Origin: Cymbomonas tetramitiformis
Taxonomy: Eukaryota; Chlorophyta; Pyramimonadophyceae; Pyramimonadales; Pyramimonadaceae
Length of the DNA: 49,510 bases
Direction: 5' to 3'
NCBI GenBank assembly: GCA_001247695.2
Contig: LGRX02003690.1
Location: 1 to 49,510, forward strand
Shown here piece by piece: positions 1 to 9,208 of this stretch; the stretch's first letter is position 1, and each line of letters opens with the position of its first letter. The notes beneath the pieces are model-generated. The model did not search any database. It had not been told where the DNA came from and saw only the letters and a program-made list of their open reading frames with translations. Position numbers and translations under genes: made by a program.

Positions 1-497
1 ATGTTAATTTATGCTATTCTCTCACATTCTCTCACATTCTCTCATATTCTCTCATATCCTTTTTTTAACTTTACACATTTGTTGCCAATTCCGATTCACT
101 AATTAATTCTCTTTGGCATTTCCAACACGGGGTTTCGATATATTTGCAACGACTCATTCGTATGCCACCGAAGATTGCCGCAATTATCATTACTAACACA
201 TTTCCGAACGCTTGTAAATCGCAAGAATTATTGAAAATATCCATATATCTTATAAGCTAGATATGTTTTGAACGCTTCCTATACAAGGGTTTGTAATACA
301 ATGCATTTTTCTTCAAGCTTTTAGCCCTCTTTTGCTTACCCTTACACGAGCACGTCATTTAATAGTATATTATCTTGTAATAGATTTTTTTTCCTCGTAT
401 TCTATTTGAAATTTGTTTTTGTTTTCTCAAATAACTTCGTGACTCGAGGGAATATATTGTCTTCGCAATCGCTCGTGATTGTCCATCCGGCAACAAA
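1..497. other. AT-rich non-coding left flank
   Basis: No convincing gene. The first 60 bases hold a degenerate 10-12-bp tandem repeat (ttctctcacat-like units). The rest is AT-rich with poly-T runs and matches the composition of the virus-like gene cluster that follows, so it is probably the same inserted block. Confidence 0.5.
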
Positions 498-650
498 TCA
501 TATCGTGGTCGTATAGGTGTTTCGTGTGTTGTTTATGTTAGGCAATTTTAGTTTAGATGGAGACCTATTAACAATTTTAGTAGTTTTCCCTTTTTGATAC
601 TCACTTGCGCACGAGCGAAGTTTCGCTATCCATTCCTTTCTGGTGCCCAT
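498..650 (-). CDS. small basic virus-like ORF, 50 aa
   Basis: A short minus-strand ORF. I take the internal Met at 650, because the residues before it look like translated AT-rich spacer. It begins MGTRKEWIAKLRSCASEYQK and continues Lys/Arg-rich. Short basic proteins with a Trp-Ile, spaced hydrophobics and a Glu-Tyr are common in algal large DNA viruses and polinton-like viruses; that comparison is from memory and rests on composition only. It is divergently placed to the ORF starting at 672, so the AT-rich gap of about 20 bp would hold both promoters. No function can be assigned, and it could be a chance ORF. Confidence 0.33.
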   Translation of the reverse strand: MGTRKEWIAKLRSCASEYQKGKTTKIVNRSPSKLKLPNINNTRNTYTTTI

Positions 651-671
651 TTTAATGTTATATAATATGTT

Positions 672-1169
672 ATGATATATATTAATAATACAAATCATAT
701 GCTACGTTCAACTTTAAGTAAACGTAAAAACGCGGCTTTATGTAGGCAAATGGAAGCAAATGCTCTTGGAATAACACCTATAAGTCATGAAAAATTACTA
801 AAACAAACGCAAAAGTTTGCACAAAAATCTGGCGGATATGCACCTTCGGTCCCGAATTTCGATGACGGAATACTAATCAACGGCAAACCGATTATAGATT
901 ATACCGAACCCAAGTTCAACCCGCTATTAGAAAACAATAAACATTTTGTGTTAAATAAGATTGACAATATGACGCCAATTGAGAGGCGAACATTATTTGA
1001 AGAATTCAAAAGTAAAGCGAAAATCGATAATTTAAAAGTCATTTCAAAAACAATAACTTCACCATCGGAAGGAATAAGTTGGCTCAATCGGCACAACTTG
1101 ATGGACGAGTTTAAGTCATTTCTCCAAATTGAATATGGTGCGACCTTTTATACACCCACCAAAACTTGA
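672..1169 (+). CDS. hypothetical protein of virus-like cluster, 165 aa
   Basis: The first ORF of a compact plus-strand series whose neighbours lie 6-50 bp apart, with no introns. The AT-rich codon use differs sharply from the GC-rich retroelement genes in this window. The product is hydrophilic, with many Lys, Asn and Ile. It has no signal peptide or membrane segment, and I recognise no domain. The N-terminal 40 residues are Lys/Arg/Gln-rich and the C-terminal third is mixed alpha-like. The start could be 672 or the in-frame ATG at 699; the latter gives a more natural N-terminus because the first nine residues derive from AT-rich spacer. The tight spacing suggests a virus or polinton-like element rather than a host gene. 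The frame is intact, unlike most of its neighbours. Confidence 0.6.
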   Translation: MIYINNTNHMLRSTLSKRKNAALCRQMEANALGITPISHEKLLKQTQKFAQKSGGYAPSVPNFDDGILINGKPIIDYTEPKFNPLLENNKHFVLNKIDNMTPIERRTLFEEFKSKAKIDNLKVISKTITSPSEGISWLNRHNLMDEFKSFLQIEYGATFYTPTKT

Positions 1170-1175
1170 CAAGCA

Positions 1176-1568
1176 ATGTCAACCACAGCCATTCCAACGA
1201 TGAGACATAAACGGGGCAACTCATTAAACGATGAACAACAAATGAATAAATTGTATTCATTTGCATCTCGTCACACGGACCATTTAACACAAGGTCACAT
1301 TCGTCTACGACACCCAATTGTCTCTGCATACGCTCTCCCCGAAACTTCAACATTTGCGGACGACATCCAATTTACCGAGTTTCTAAAATCGGAAGCGATG
1401 TTAAATAGAGCGATGCCCGAGAGACGTTATCAAATGAAACCAATGAGTAGTGGCGCCGTTAACTATCCTTCGGTATCCACATTTACTCCTCCTAGCGGCG
1501 GTTATCCATCACCGTCCACTAGTTCTTATTCCGGAAATTCGTCGGTGTATACTTTTAGTACTCCCTAA
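1176..1568 (+). CDS. hypothetical protein of virus-like cluster, 130 aa
   Basis: Starts 6 bp after the stop of the preceding ORF, as expected for compact viral genes. The N-terminal 90 residues are charged and rich in His and Arg. The C-terminal 40 residues are low-complexity Ser/Pro/Thr/Gly/Tyr, a tail seen in some virion proteins, although that is inference. There is no membrane segment, no Cys pair and no recognised motif. It is followed by a TATATA-rich spacer of about 35 bp that could hold the promoter of the next gene. The frame is intact. The function is unknown. Confidence 0.58.
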   Translation: MSTTAIPTMRHKRGNSLNDEQQMNKLYSFASRHTDHLTQGHIRLRHPIVSAYALPETSTFADDIQFTEFLKSEAMLNRAMPERRYQMKPMSSGAVNYPSVSTFTPPSGGYPSPSTSSYSGNSSVYTFSTP

Positions 1569-1603
1569 ATATATATATATGTATATATTGAAAGTATATA
1601 ATA

Positions 1604-2498
1604 ATGACAAGTTGTTTTGAAAATCCCGACCAAAATAAATGCCAAAAACCATTTGGAACTTTCAACTATAGAACATTAGACAACACATTTGTGTCCAAAC
1701 CGAAAAGAAAGGCAACAAATGATGAAGTTGCAAATCAAAAACCCAAAACCCTCGTTATCAAAAACAAAGGCAAAAATGTTCTAACCGAGCCCGGAATCAC
1801 TAATAAGCCAAAATATGACATAGATACAGTAAGAGTGCACCAATAAGAAAACAGAGATTTCGGGGTCAGCCAGCTTTTCTCCTAAACTTGTGACCCCCCC
1901 CCCCCCCCCCCCCCTCAGCTTCGGTACCTAAGAGAGCCGACGAAATAAGAGAAAACCGCTTATTTTGCCAACTAGCTTTTCTCATCCTTAAGAGTGAAAA
2001 ATCAGTCTTTCTCGTATTGGATTCGCAGCACATCCTCATTTCGAAAAAACCGCCCACTACGGTGATGGACGACGCGACACGTTCACAATTGCGGTAACTT
2101 ATTAGTGATGTTAGGGAAGGTCTACTCGCACAAGATGACTTTTCTAACATCAAAGCCGTACTTATTTTGCTATATTTTAAGAAAATATCCTGGGGTCTAG
2201 CCAGCCTCCATATTTCTTATTTTTGCCAATCTCTTAACTTTTAAAACCAGCCAGCTTTTCTCCTAAACTTGTGACCCCCCCCCGCCCCCCCCAAAAAAGC
2301 TGGCTGTTTTCTTAACGTAGAATTCTCTTATTGGTGCACTCTTACTGTACCTTAAAGCCGACAACCTCGACACGTTTGAGTAAAGTAGATAAAGCTCATA
2401 ATCAATTTCTAAAAACAAAATACGGCAAATTGCTTGAAGAAATGACAAAAGAAACCTCGTTAGGTCAACGTATAATAGGCAAAAAACACTATCACTAA
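1604..2498 (+). pseudogene. virus-like hypothetical gene interrupted by a MITE
   Basis: The 5' part (1604-1831) encodes a Lys/Asn-rich protein. The reading frame runs into an inserted element at 1832 and stops at 1844-1846, inside the element's terminal repeat. After the element, coding-like sequence of the same composition resumes at 2345. In the original register it soon stops (about 2380); a neighbouring frame stays open to a TAA at 2496-2498 with Lys-rich, alpha-helix-like sequence. The gene therefore carries an insertion and probably a second lesion, a one-base shift near 2375-2380. The family is unknown. The breaks argue that the virus-like block is a fossil and no longer active. Confidence 0.6.
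1832..2342. mobile_element. 511-bp MITE with 17-bp TIRs and TA target duplication
   Basis: The left end AGAGTGCACCAATAAGA is matched by its exact reverse complement at the right end. Both sides are flanked by TA (1830-1831 and 2343-2344), the target duplication of Tc1/mariner-type transposons. Inside, a direct repeat beginning CCAGCCAGCTTTTCTCC occurs near both ends, each copy running into a poly-C tract (about 1893-1914 and 2275-2292). No transposase is present, so it is non-autonomous. Element plus one TA is 513 bp, a multiple of three. It lies inside a virus-like coding region and so inserted after that gene arrived. Confidence 0.8.
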
Positions 2499-2511
2499 AG
2501 ATGACGAGAGG

Positions 2512-3710
2512 ATGGCTCAGATGGCTAGAGCGAGTGAGCTTTCGTATGCATATGCATTTAAGAAGGAAAGCCCACAACGTTTTCAAAATGCAATGTTGGA
2601 TTTGCCGAGTTACGACTTGGATAACGAGACTTGTCGGATAGAAATGCAATTGTTTTAAAACACAAGTTAAGAGATGAAGTTATTATTGCACAACGAGGAA
2701 GTGATGTGTCGGGTTTAAAAGATGCCGATGTCTTAATCAGTGACCCACAACGTATCCCGTTAGCATACGAGTATTGGTTCGATGTGAATCTAAAAACTCT
2801 TATCGGAAAACAACGAGAAACGGGTAGATATAAGCAAGCTGAGAGTCGTTTATTAATAGATGTATTAAATGCATATCCAACTAGCAATGTGGCGTTAACG
2901 GGGCATAGCTTAGGCGGCGGTGTACAAAATTATCTAATGGAAAAGTATGCATCTAAAGAATCTAGAATAAAAGAGGCTCATTTATTCCATCCCGCAATAA
3001 ACCCATTTCAAAAACCTGTGGGTAACGTTCCAAATGATAGAATTCATAACATATACGGCGTTGAAGGTGACTTGGTATCAATGGGCGCAAGACGTTTAAA
3101 GCACAAGGATGCTACATATGATGTCAAATATGTCTTACCTAAACCAAGCACGGAAAGTGAAATAAGCGAACTACACGATATCAACCAAATCTATACTCCC
3201 AAAAACATAGAATCGGAAAGGGTGTCGCCGTTAAGAGCTCGCCTCGGCTTGGCAAGAATCGCATCAAAATCCTTAGATGCGGGTCTTTATGGATTAGCGG
3301 TGTATGATGCCTACTATTCAGCCAAAGAAGATGAAAGTCCGCAAGATTATGCAAATCGTGTCTCGGAAGATTTGAATCCCGATATCTTAGCAAATATAGA
3401 CCCAGATTTTAGGTATACATCGAAGAATGCGCCCGATGAGCTTCAAGGTTTTGCAAATTGGTTGTTTTACATTCCACGCGACAAAGACAAAAAGAGGCAA
3501 CGAGCATTTGAAGATAGACATTGGCATTCAAATTATGATTACCAAAAGCAAGGAATTCGTAAAGATGAATTTGACGATAACGTAATTTATGTACACGGCG
3601 TCAAATTTGTGGATTCGTCAAAAACGCCAATACCTGCAAATAATTCGCAACGGCAACAAGCAAATATACCTCGAACACGAGAAATTGAGCAAATTCCTAA
3701 TATGGTTTGA
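2512..3710 (+). pseudogene. lipase-fold (class 3-like) gene with N-terminal frameshift
   Basis: The main frame (2631-3710) carries a serine-hydrolase nucleophile elbow, GHSLGGG, about 90 residues in, preceded by a stretch typical of class 3 lipase or DUF2974-type alpha/beta hydrolases. A conserved-looking Asp in a VEGDLVS context and a HDIN segment follow at sensible distances for the acid and the His, though I cannot prove the triad. No ATG opens this frame. The plausible start is the ATG at 2512, in another frame, whose product ends after about 48 residues. A one-base shift near 2620-2630 would join them, so I read the gene as broken. The C-terminal half is charged and unrecognised. Intact, it would be about 400 aa, without signal peptide or membrane segment. 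Confidence 0.68.
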
Positions 3711-3753
3711 TGAATGCATATATTATATTCTCTATATATCGTAATAATTATAG

Positions 3754-4395
3754 ATGTCAGCCTTTTCGCTTGGAAGTACATCGATTGTTAGCGATGACCT
3801 CATTTGCAAAAACTTACAATGTACGACGTTTAATGGCTCGGTACCTCCAACAAGTGGCGGAGGAGGTAATAGTTTGTGGACACAAACGGGCTCAGTTTTG
3901 ACACCGGCTGATACTTATGCGACATTAGAAATCAATGAAGATATATCATTCCACAACGCTACAGGATTACTAAGTGATTCTTCGGTGAATGTATACACTT
4001 TAATAAATTCTAGGGGAAATGGAAATGCAGAGGTTACATTGCAAAGTGGAGATGCTGCAAGTAATCCTAACGATGTTATTATTAGTGGCGAAACGTTGAA
4101 AGTAAACACAAATTCAGGTTTATTGTTAAATGTAAAAAATGACCCCGGAAAACCAGCTCTGAAATTTGATTTGCCAGTCGGAACAACAGCGGATGCATTG
4201 ATTTTGACGTATAAAATGTAGCAAATGGAGCCGCTTTTATTCGCGGTGGCAATGATATGATAATAAGAGCAGACGGTAGATGCTTTTTTCAACAATTTGT
4301 AGCGGAGAATGATTATGACGATTTGGGTGCTGATAGTCGGTATACCTCGACAAGTCTCAATCCTTTACGCACATCGGGTAGTAGCAGTGTCAGGG
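3754..4395 (+). pseudogene. virus structural-type protein, frameshifted and truncated
   Basis: The ORF 3754-4221 (155 aa) has a short N-terminal segment ending in a poly-Gly linker. Then comes a beta-rich, Asn/Ser/Thr/Asp-rich region with regular hydrophobic alternation, as in fibre or trimeric capsid-decoration proteins of algal DNA viruses; this assignment is by style only. After the stop at 4219-4221 the neighbouring frame stays open from about 4218 to 4395 with the same composition, which indicates a frameshift near 4217. The coding signal ends where the TGTCA-type repeat begins at about 4396, so the 3' end has been lost at a rearrangement junction. Confidence 0.6.
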
Positions 4396-4402
4396 TTATG
4401 AC

Positions 4403-4497
4403 CGATGGCATATGTGTCATACATGCCATACGTGTCATACGTGTCAGACATGTCATACCATGGCATGTCATGTCATGTCGTGTCATGTCATATATTA
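4403..4497. repeat. degenerate TGTCAT/TGTCA satellite at insertion junction
   Basis: A run of TGTCAT, CGTGTCA and TGTCATG units, partly degenerate. It abuts the end of the virus-like block, and related pentamer arrays occur at about 7725, 31279 and 32502. This suggests that the satellite family marks, or mediates, breakpoints here. Confidence 0.7.
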
Positions 4498-4688
4498 TAA
4501 TGACAGACAGTCGTCAGTACGGTCGACTATGACATGTACAGTCATACCATTTGTCATTCACTCACCTTGAGTGACACCTGTCATCGAGAGGCCAGGTTGT
4601 GGCATCGAGATGGCAAAGCAAGATGAAGTCTTGAAGAACCGAAAGTGTTCGGAGAAAACTCATCTTCGCTTCTATGGCTACTATCCCA

Positions 4689-4738
4689 TGGTCCTTGTGG
4701 GAGGACCATAATCGATTATGGTCCTCCCACAAGGACCA
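4689..4738. repeat. 50-bp perfect palindrome
   Basis: An inverted repeat with no loop, centred on ATCGAT. Each arm starts TGGTCCTTGTGGGAGGACCA, which is itself a 6-bp stem (TGGTCC/GGACCA) with an 8-nt loop. The 20-bp arm recurs alone at 5511-5530 and 5715-5734. It could be the terminal sequence of a small mobile element or a hairpin repeat. No protein is associated with it. Confidence 0.85.
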
Positions 4739-5510
4739 ATGTTGCAAGAATTTAATTGGGCATTGGTTCGGATCTAGAAGGCGCGCCCAATGATTTTTAG
4801 TATCAATGGGACATATATTAATTACTTCGATGCTTGGTCCGGCCTGGATCCACCCAATATATCCATGGCGTTCGCATTTGCGACAAGCACCCTCAACTTT
4901 TTCAGATTGCATTTTTTTGAAAATTCAAAAAGGCACAAAAAGATACGATATCTTCAATAATTTTTTGGGAATACTATGTGCAGGCTACACGTGCGTCCAT
5001 GCGATCATATCGATCTTATGCACATGTCCCCATCATATTTGGGCCATACGTCATGTTGGAGTGCATATATTGGCCATCTCTAATGCGTATTAACAACCGT
5101 ACACCTTTTTAGTCGTTTTTTAGCCGGAATGGGATAATCGGTGCAAACATGACCCATTATCCACGATGCCCGCTAGAGTGCATTCACAGTGTGGTAGGAG
5201 CGTATGGTGCTTAAACTTTTGAAGTATATCCATAAAATGATTTTTTGAAAGCTTAACATAAGCCATATGGGCAAATATGTGAGCGATGTGCACTCGTTAG
5301 CTTGACGCGAAGTGAAAATTAGAAGTGCGAAAATCACAAAATCCTTATTTCACTCGGGAGTGATCACCCGCTACGGTAAACGAGAGCTCAGATGGCGACT
5401 AGAGTGTGGACTATCCAACTAAGTTTTCATAGTTGGTCATAAACTCAAGGTGTGCGACCATGAGCGGCCAACACCGCGCACCATGCAACCGCTAGGACGC
5501 TTAAAGACTA

Positions 5511-5530
5511 TGGTCCTTGTGGGAGGACCA
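5511..5530. repeat. dispersed copy of palindrome arm
   Basis: A single exact copy of the 20-bp hairpin unit found twice in the 4689-4738 palindrome. Confidence 0.8.
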
Positions 5531-5714
5531 TCTTTTTTTCGACGATTTCGATAAAAAACATATCAAAAGCGCACCCTTTATTAAGCACGCCCCTCTAGCA
5601 CACGCGTGGACGCGATCCTGTAGGGGAAATTATTCAATTGACTCATAAATATGATGCCAAAAGCACGTATACGCCTCAACGATCCATGTGGCACCCATAA
5701 TAGTCATCGTGCGT

Positions 5715-5734
5715 TGGTCCTTGTGGGAGGACCA
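5715..5734. repeat. dispersed copy of palindrome arm
   Basis: A second exact single copy of the same 20-bp hairpin unit, in the same orientation as the copy at 5511. Confidence 0.8.
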
Positions 5735-7048
5735 TGAATTTGGATAGTAGCCATCTAGCATGAACTGAACAAGCATGCGAGTATCATATGGCTTATTCGT
5801 TCAGCCGATACTGATTGTTCAACCAATGCCTTGGGTTCACAACCCAATTGTGGTGGCATCTATGAGATGCGGGGCATTGCGTAAATGAGGTAGCATTGAG
5901 CTACAGCAGTCACTTCTGGAGAAGCACTGCACTCATACCCACACATACGCTGCGTGAGCTATTAACGTTCAATAATAGCCTCGCCTTCTATCATATATCA
6001 CTTCGCTTGCTAGCGAAGCCCTAAGAGTGGTATTCTCTGACTCGTCAAGGCGACGAACGAGGACATTCAAGTGTGAGTGCAGCAGTAACAGACTATTGGG
6101 AATAAATGAATCTCGATCGTCGTCTAAAAACCTTCATTTTGACACAATTTTCGTCGTCTACATCCGGGTTTTTTCGACCCGCATAGTCTACGTAGATTTT
6201 CGGGTTTTAGACAGATGCTGTAAATATGCGCACTATCACTCCGGGTTATGTAAATTTACAATAGAATATAGCTTATGTAAATTTGCCACATTCAAGATAC
6301 AAACGGTATGTATACGGGAAATATGCACCCTCCGCATATTTTCGAGAAATATGCACCCTCCGCAATCATACACACTATCACTCCAGGTTCCGTAAGTATG
6401 CAGCATATCACATATCGTGTAAGTATGCTGCGTATTTATGGATCCGACATACCTGCGAAAATTAACATATTCCGAAGGTATGCCGCATATATGCAGGTCC
6501 AACATATCTACGGGTATTAGGCATCGCGCACATATATGTAATATACTTATATTATATATGTACCACTCGTGTGCTTCCCATATACAAGGATGCGGACAGA
6601 TGCATCTACAACTGAGTGCTACTGTCTCGACAAAACAGTAACATTCAGCAGTAGATATATTGCACGGCTAAGTGCTACTGTCTCGATGCGTGGCCCCAAC
6701 AGGTTATGCCGAAATTCCGCGGCAAGATCGAAACATGCTCGGATATGATCGAAGCGCGTCGCCAAACAGTATTCAAATGCTCGGAAATATTGAAAGGCAA
6801 GAGACACGGTATTAAAAGATAATCAAAACTTACATATTTCAGATTCTATTACAGTCTATTACGGTCATATCACTATTACAGTCTATCAATGTTACTATCA
6901 CATATACAAACAAGGTCACAGGCACGTCTAACCTAAATTTGCTAAAGCAACTCCAAATCTTGACTCTCCTTTGCTCAGAAAACGTGAAACTTGCACCTGC
7001 GAAAAAGGCAACTGCACTCAGCATACGGAAGTCATATTTCACAAAATT

Positions 7049-7075
7049 CACCTTCGGCGCACTGCGCCGAAGGTG
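7049..7075. repeat. 27-bp inverted repeat
   Basis: CACCTTCGGCGCA followed by one base and its perfect reverse complement. It lies in gene-poor sequence, so a terminator role cannot be argued. Confidence 0.7.
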
Positions 7076-7724
7076 GTGATGTCGAAACATCACGATGAAA
7101 AAGGAATTGTGCAAACCTGGCAAAACGCTATGAGCATGGGGACTTTTAAGGAAAAAGAAAACTCACCTGTGTCGTTCCACGTTCGATGATTGCTTCCGCA
7201 GGGAGACCTCTGACGTGTCTAAGCCTGCACACGTGAGAAACGCTGAAATCAGTCAGTGAGTCACAGAAAACAAACAGCGAGGATAGTGTGATCGGACTAG
7301 CTAATGCGAGAGATTTCTGTCCAAGGAAGGAGAGGCACCCGCAAAAAGAAGAGCACCCGCCTTACCAACTTCAAAATTGGAGCCGCGCGCCCAAACTACT
7401 TTCTCGCGAGTTCCAGCGAACCCAACCTGTAACATACACAAGTCGGATGAGCGTGTTCTAAAATTTCAAAAAGTATCCGAAAAAGCACGCAGCACGAAAA
7501 CGAAAAGAAGACTGACGGCTGACAAGACCCGCTGCTGGGCGCACGTTCGTCGGCCGACAGTCTCCTTTAACTCAACGGCAATCCAAAATTGGTATGAGCA
7601 TTCGAACTCTTTCTCATGAATTCTGGTGCGCAAGTCAACTCGTCATCCGTCAGTCTGTCAGCGACGCGCGACGGAGCGGAGCGGAGCGGAGCTACAAGTA
7701 CGCGTCGCGTCGCGTCGTGGCAAG

Positions 7725-7761
7725 TTATGTCATGTCGTGTCATGTCATGTCATGTCATCAC
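7725..7761. repeat. short TGTCA pentamer array
   Basis: About seven ATGTC/TGTCA units, one of them GTGTC. Same family as the arrays near 4403, 31279 and 32502. Confidence 0.75.
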
Positions 7762-7952
7762 ATTTTCATGTCGATGTCGCTGTCATACCGCGCGGCGCTA
7801 GCGCTATGAAGACCATCTGAACCGCAACGAGCACTGCCCCTCAGCCTTAAGTGTTAAGAGCACTGTGTTTTAGGCCCTAAAAGCGCCCACTTTCCACAAT
7901 CCACTATAAACCATCATTACACACCGCGCAATATGAAGACAATTTATGCTGA

Positions 7953-8420
7953 TCACCTCGCCATGTTCACCTCCCGGTTACCCAAGCTCGCGGGGGACGC
8001 GGGAGGGCGTGTGTCGTGGGTGTCGGTGCCGATGAAGTTGTTCCATTGGACACCTAGCCGCTCCAAGTTCATCTCATCCGTTTCACCAAAGTACCGCACC
8101 GGTTCCCCCATGTGGCGGAAAGCACGATTCACGGCCTCCCAATCGGCAAATTCGGGAGGGAAAACAGGTAAGGTCTCACCGGCGGCGATGCCCTCATCGT
8201 CGTCGAACATGCATATACAGGAGTACATCCGTGCCAACCGGGCATGGGCAGGTTCCCCAACTACCAAAGTCGCCGGTAGACCAAGTTGGCGTAATATGTC
8301 TTTTACATCCTTAAAGTCTTCGGGGTCGTCGTCCTCAATGGATTCCACGATGCTTACCACGTCAACGCGGTCCTCTATCAATGACGAAGGACGGGCGTCG
8401 TCATCGGTGGGGTCGGCCAT
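7953..8420 (-). CDS. acidic protein, probable first exon, copy A
   Basis: A minus-strand ORF of 155 codons beginning MADPTDDD, very rich in Asp and Glu, with a more ordered second half containing aromatic and hydrophobic residues. Near the stop the sequence reads ATGGCGAG followed by GTGA, a plausible splice donor, and the paralogous ORF upstream ends in the same way (GGCGAG|GTGAGC). I therefore think this is a first coding exon whose gene continues to the left after an intron, although the downstream exons are not identified. Start-proximal sequence is repeated upstream, with MADPTDDD occurring in each repeat unit, so the gene has been tandemly duplicated. The base composition is GC-rich, like a host gene. 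I recognise no domain. Confidence 0.42.
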   Translation of the reverse strand: MADPTDDDARPSSLIEDRVDVVSIVESIEDDDPEDFKDVKDILRQLGLPATLVVGEPAHARLARMYSCICMFDDDEGIAAGETLPVFPPEFADWEAVNRAFRHMGEPVRYFGETDEMNLERLGVQWNNFIGTDTHDTRPPASPASLGNREVNMAR

Positions 8421-9208
8421 CGGCTCGGGGCGTGGCGAAGGCGGGGCGGGCGGCGGAGTCGTGGACGGGCGGCGGGGAGTCGTGAAGGCGAGGCGGGCGG
8501 CGGGGAGTCTCGTATCAAGGAGGGCGGAGGGGTGGTGTCGTCATCGGTGGGGTCGGTCATTGGCTCGGGGCGGCGGTCGAAGGCGAGGCGGGCGGCGGGG
8601 AGTCGTGGCCTCGCCTGGAGATAGCACGCCTTTATACCACTGTTAGCACGCTAAAGGCGTGGTAAAGGCACCCTAGCGCCGACATACAAACCGCCCAAAG
8701 GGGGGGCTCACCTCGCCAGGTCCACATCCCCATGACGCGGAAAGTGGTCGGGGAGCTCGGTCGTCTCGGGGTGTGGCAAAAGCGTGGCGACTGAAGAGTC
8801 GCCGTCGTCCTCAATGGATTCCACGATGCTTACCACGTCAACGCGGTCCTCTATCAATGACGAGGGACGGGCGTCGTCATCGGTGGGGTCGGCCATCGGC
8901 GCGGGGCGTGGCGAAGGCGAGGCGGGCGGCGGGGAGTCGTGGACGTCTCGTATCAAGGAGGGCGGAGGGGTGGTGTCGTCATCGGTGGGGTCGGCCATTG
9001 GCTCGGGGCGCGGTGAAGGCGAGGCGGGCGGCGGGGAGTCGTGGCCTCGCCTGGAGATAGCACGCCTTTATACCACTGTTAGCACGCTAAAGGCGTGGTA
9101 AAGGCACCCTAGCGCCGACATACAAACCGCCCAAAGGGGGGGCTCACCTCGCCAGGTCCACATCCCCATGACGCGGAAAGTGGTCGGGGAGCTCGGTCGT
9201 CTCGGGGT
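8318..9208. repeat. tandem segmental duplication, period about 430-480 bp
   Basis: The block at about 8624-8786 (from GATAGCACGCCTTTATACC to CTCGGTCGTCTCGGGGT) recurs nearly unchanged at 9055-9208. The block from TCCTCAATGGATTCCACGAT at about 8330 recurs at about 8808. The second unit ends abruptly at 9208, where methyltransferase coding sequence begins, so that is a recombination junction. Confidence 0.75.
8708..8998 (-). CDS. acidic protein, probable first exon, copy B
   Basis: A paralogue of copy A. It begins MADPTDDDTT, has a Pro-rich spacer (PPPASPSPRP), then restarts with a second MADPTDDD unit and the same VDVVSIVESIEDD segment as copy A. The C-terminal residues differ from copy A up to the shared AR end, after which GTGAGC gives a good donor site. 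The internal restart shows unequal duplication inside the exon. The function is unknown. Confidence 0.4.
   Translation of the reverse strand: MADPTDDDTTPPPSLIRDVHDSPPPASPSPRPAPMADPTDDDARPSSLIEDRVDVVSIVESIEDDGDSSVATLLPHPETTELPDHFPRHGDVDLAR

Larger units (their letters stand above)
4498..7930. other. gene-poor repeat region
   Basis: I see no supportable gene in these 3.4 kb. The stretch contains a 50-bp palindrome with dispersed half-copies; repeated CATATTTTCGAGAAATATGC-like and ATGCACCCTCCGCA motifs at 6290-6365; two copies of GTGCTACTGTCTCGA (about 6616 and 6670); and a GGAGC run near 7675-7692. ORFs of 60-120 codons exist but have no protein-like composition. Confidence 0.6.
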
